Assembly: GCA_031282125.1 (NCBI GenBank)
Contig: JAITEH010000056.1
Span: forward strand, 1-14,004
From: Campylobacteraceae bacterium
Lineage (GTDB): Bacteria > Campylobacterota > Campylobacteria > Campylobacterales > Campylobacteraceae
Direction: 5' to 3'
DNA length: 14,004 nucleotides
The notes below the pieces were generated by a model. It made no database searches and was not told the DNA's origin. It saw nothing but the letters and a program-made list of their open reading frames with translations. Each line of letters starts with the position of its first letter. Within the stretch, counting starts at the first letter, position 1. A program made the position numbers and the translations under genes. Shown one piece after another: positions 13,469-14,004 of this stretch.

Positions 13469-13963
13469 ATGAAAGGTGTTTTAACTTTTGTTTGTTTGGC
13501 GGTTTTATTGACCGCCTCCAATGCCGCAGATGTGATTAGATACAAGACCCCGGGATCTACTTTCCCGATTGCCTCGGCGGTTGAGATTCCATCGGACGTA
13601 ACTATCGTTAATCTAAGCGGCGTAGTGCCTGCTGTTATAAATCCGAACGCTGCAAAAGGTTCGGTTGAAGCATACGGCGATACCGAACAGCAGACTATAA
13701 GTTCGCTTACAGGCATCCAAAATACTTTAAACAGTATCGGTTTGGATATAGGCGATGTTATTAAGATGCAAGTCTTTTTGGTAGGTGATCCGAAGCTGAA
13801 GGGCAAGATGGATTTTGAAGGATTCATGAAGGGATATACTAAGTTTTTCGGAACGAAAGAACAGCCAAACCTGCCTTCAAGGTCTGTTGTTCAAGTGGTG
13901 TCTCTTGCAAATCCCGTTTGGTTTGTAGAGATTGAAGTAACTGCAATCCGTAAATCAAGATAA
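13469..13963 (+). CDS. exported RidA/YjgF-family imine deaminase
   Basis: RidA proteins hydrolyse reactive enamine/imine intermediates (2-aminoacrylate and other 2-imino acids) to keto acids and ammonia, normally in the cytoplasm. Here the protein is 164 residues, longer than cytoplasmic RidA (about 128) because residues 1-19 are a Sec signal (MKGVLTFVCLAVLLTASNA). The family core includes QTISSLTGIQNTLNSIGLDIGDVIKMQVFL and the C-terminal block PSRSVVQVVSL...VEIEVTAI. Arg138 in this block matches the catalytic Arg (E. coli Arg105), and Glu156 is near the usual active-site Glu; numbering by eye. AGGAG at 13455-13459. Last gene of the oxidase-cytochrome operon, 19 bases after the cytochrome gene. 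It should remove the imine made by the oxidase in the periplasm. Confidence 0.88.
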   Translation: MKGVLTFVCLAVLLTASNAADVIRYKTPGSTFPIASAVEIPSDVTIVNLSGVVPAVINPNAAKGSVEAYGDTEQQTISSLTGIQNTLNSIGLDIGDVIKMQVFLVGDPKLKGKMDFEGFMKGYTKFFGTKEQPNLPSRSVVQVVSLANPVWFVEIEVTAIRKSR

Positions 13964-13973
13964 TGCTACAAAA

Positions 13974-13998
13974 AATGAGCGGCGTCAAGCCGCTCATT
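13974..13998 (+). terminator. terminator hairpin after the amine-oxidase operon
   Basis: AATGAGCGGC (13974-13983) pairs perfectly with GCCGCTCATT (13989-13998) around GTCAA. It lies 10 bases after the stop codon. Only TTAGAGGC is seen beyond the stem before the window ends, so the usual T-run is not confirmed; an A-run precedes the stem and could serve a convergent gene. Confidence 0.7.
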
Positions 13999-14004
13999 AG
14001 AGGC

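Overview
The window looks like chromosomal DNA of a Campylobacterota (former Epsilonproteobacteria) member. The evidence is low-to-moderate GC, a Campylobacter-type major outer-membrane porin, an rplM-rpsI pair, and extended -10 promoters (TGnTATAAT) that mostly lack a good -35. No tRNA, rRNA, insertion sequence, phage gene or CRISPR array is visible. Genus cannot be fixed from the sequence alone.

Left part (1-5128), housekeeping and single genes: the likely tail of an upstream gene; rplM-rpsI with a strong terminator; a roughly 400-base intergenic region that holds nothing obvious in its first half, then a perfect consensus promoter set among repeated TTGTC/GACAA half-sites and a long interrupted palindrome running into the start of an orphan peptide-type ABC binding protein; an MscS channel; a convergent stand-alone ThiD2-like thiamine gene; and a divergent EamA/DMT transporter.

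Middle (5183-9251), one operon: a periplasmic binding protein, permease and ATPase of the nitrate/sulfonate/taurine (SsuABC/TauABC) type, followed by an acyl-CoA-dehydrogenase-fold protein that resembles the FMNH2-dependent desulfurising monooxygenases SfnB and DszC. The set reads as uptake and oxidative cleavage of an organosulfur compound. The operon ends at a hairpin shared with the oppositely oriented Bax-inhibitor-1 family gene.

Right part (10054-14004): the major porin on the minus strand, divergent from a three-gene operon encoding a Tat-exported flavin amine/L-amino-acid oxidase, a Sec-exported monohaem cytochrome c and a Sec-exported RidA-family protein. All three products appear to be periplasmic. 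The inferred pathway is oxidation of an amine or amino acid by the flavoprotein, electrons passed to the cytochrome c and the respiratory chain instead of making H2O2, and hydrolysis of the reactive imine by RidA to a keto acid (or carbonyl) and ammonia. This is the most interesting system in the window. A 14-bp direct repeat (TGCC-N6-GGCA) lies on both sides of the divergent porin/oxidase promoter region.
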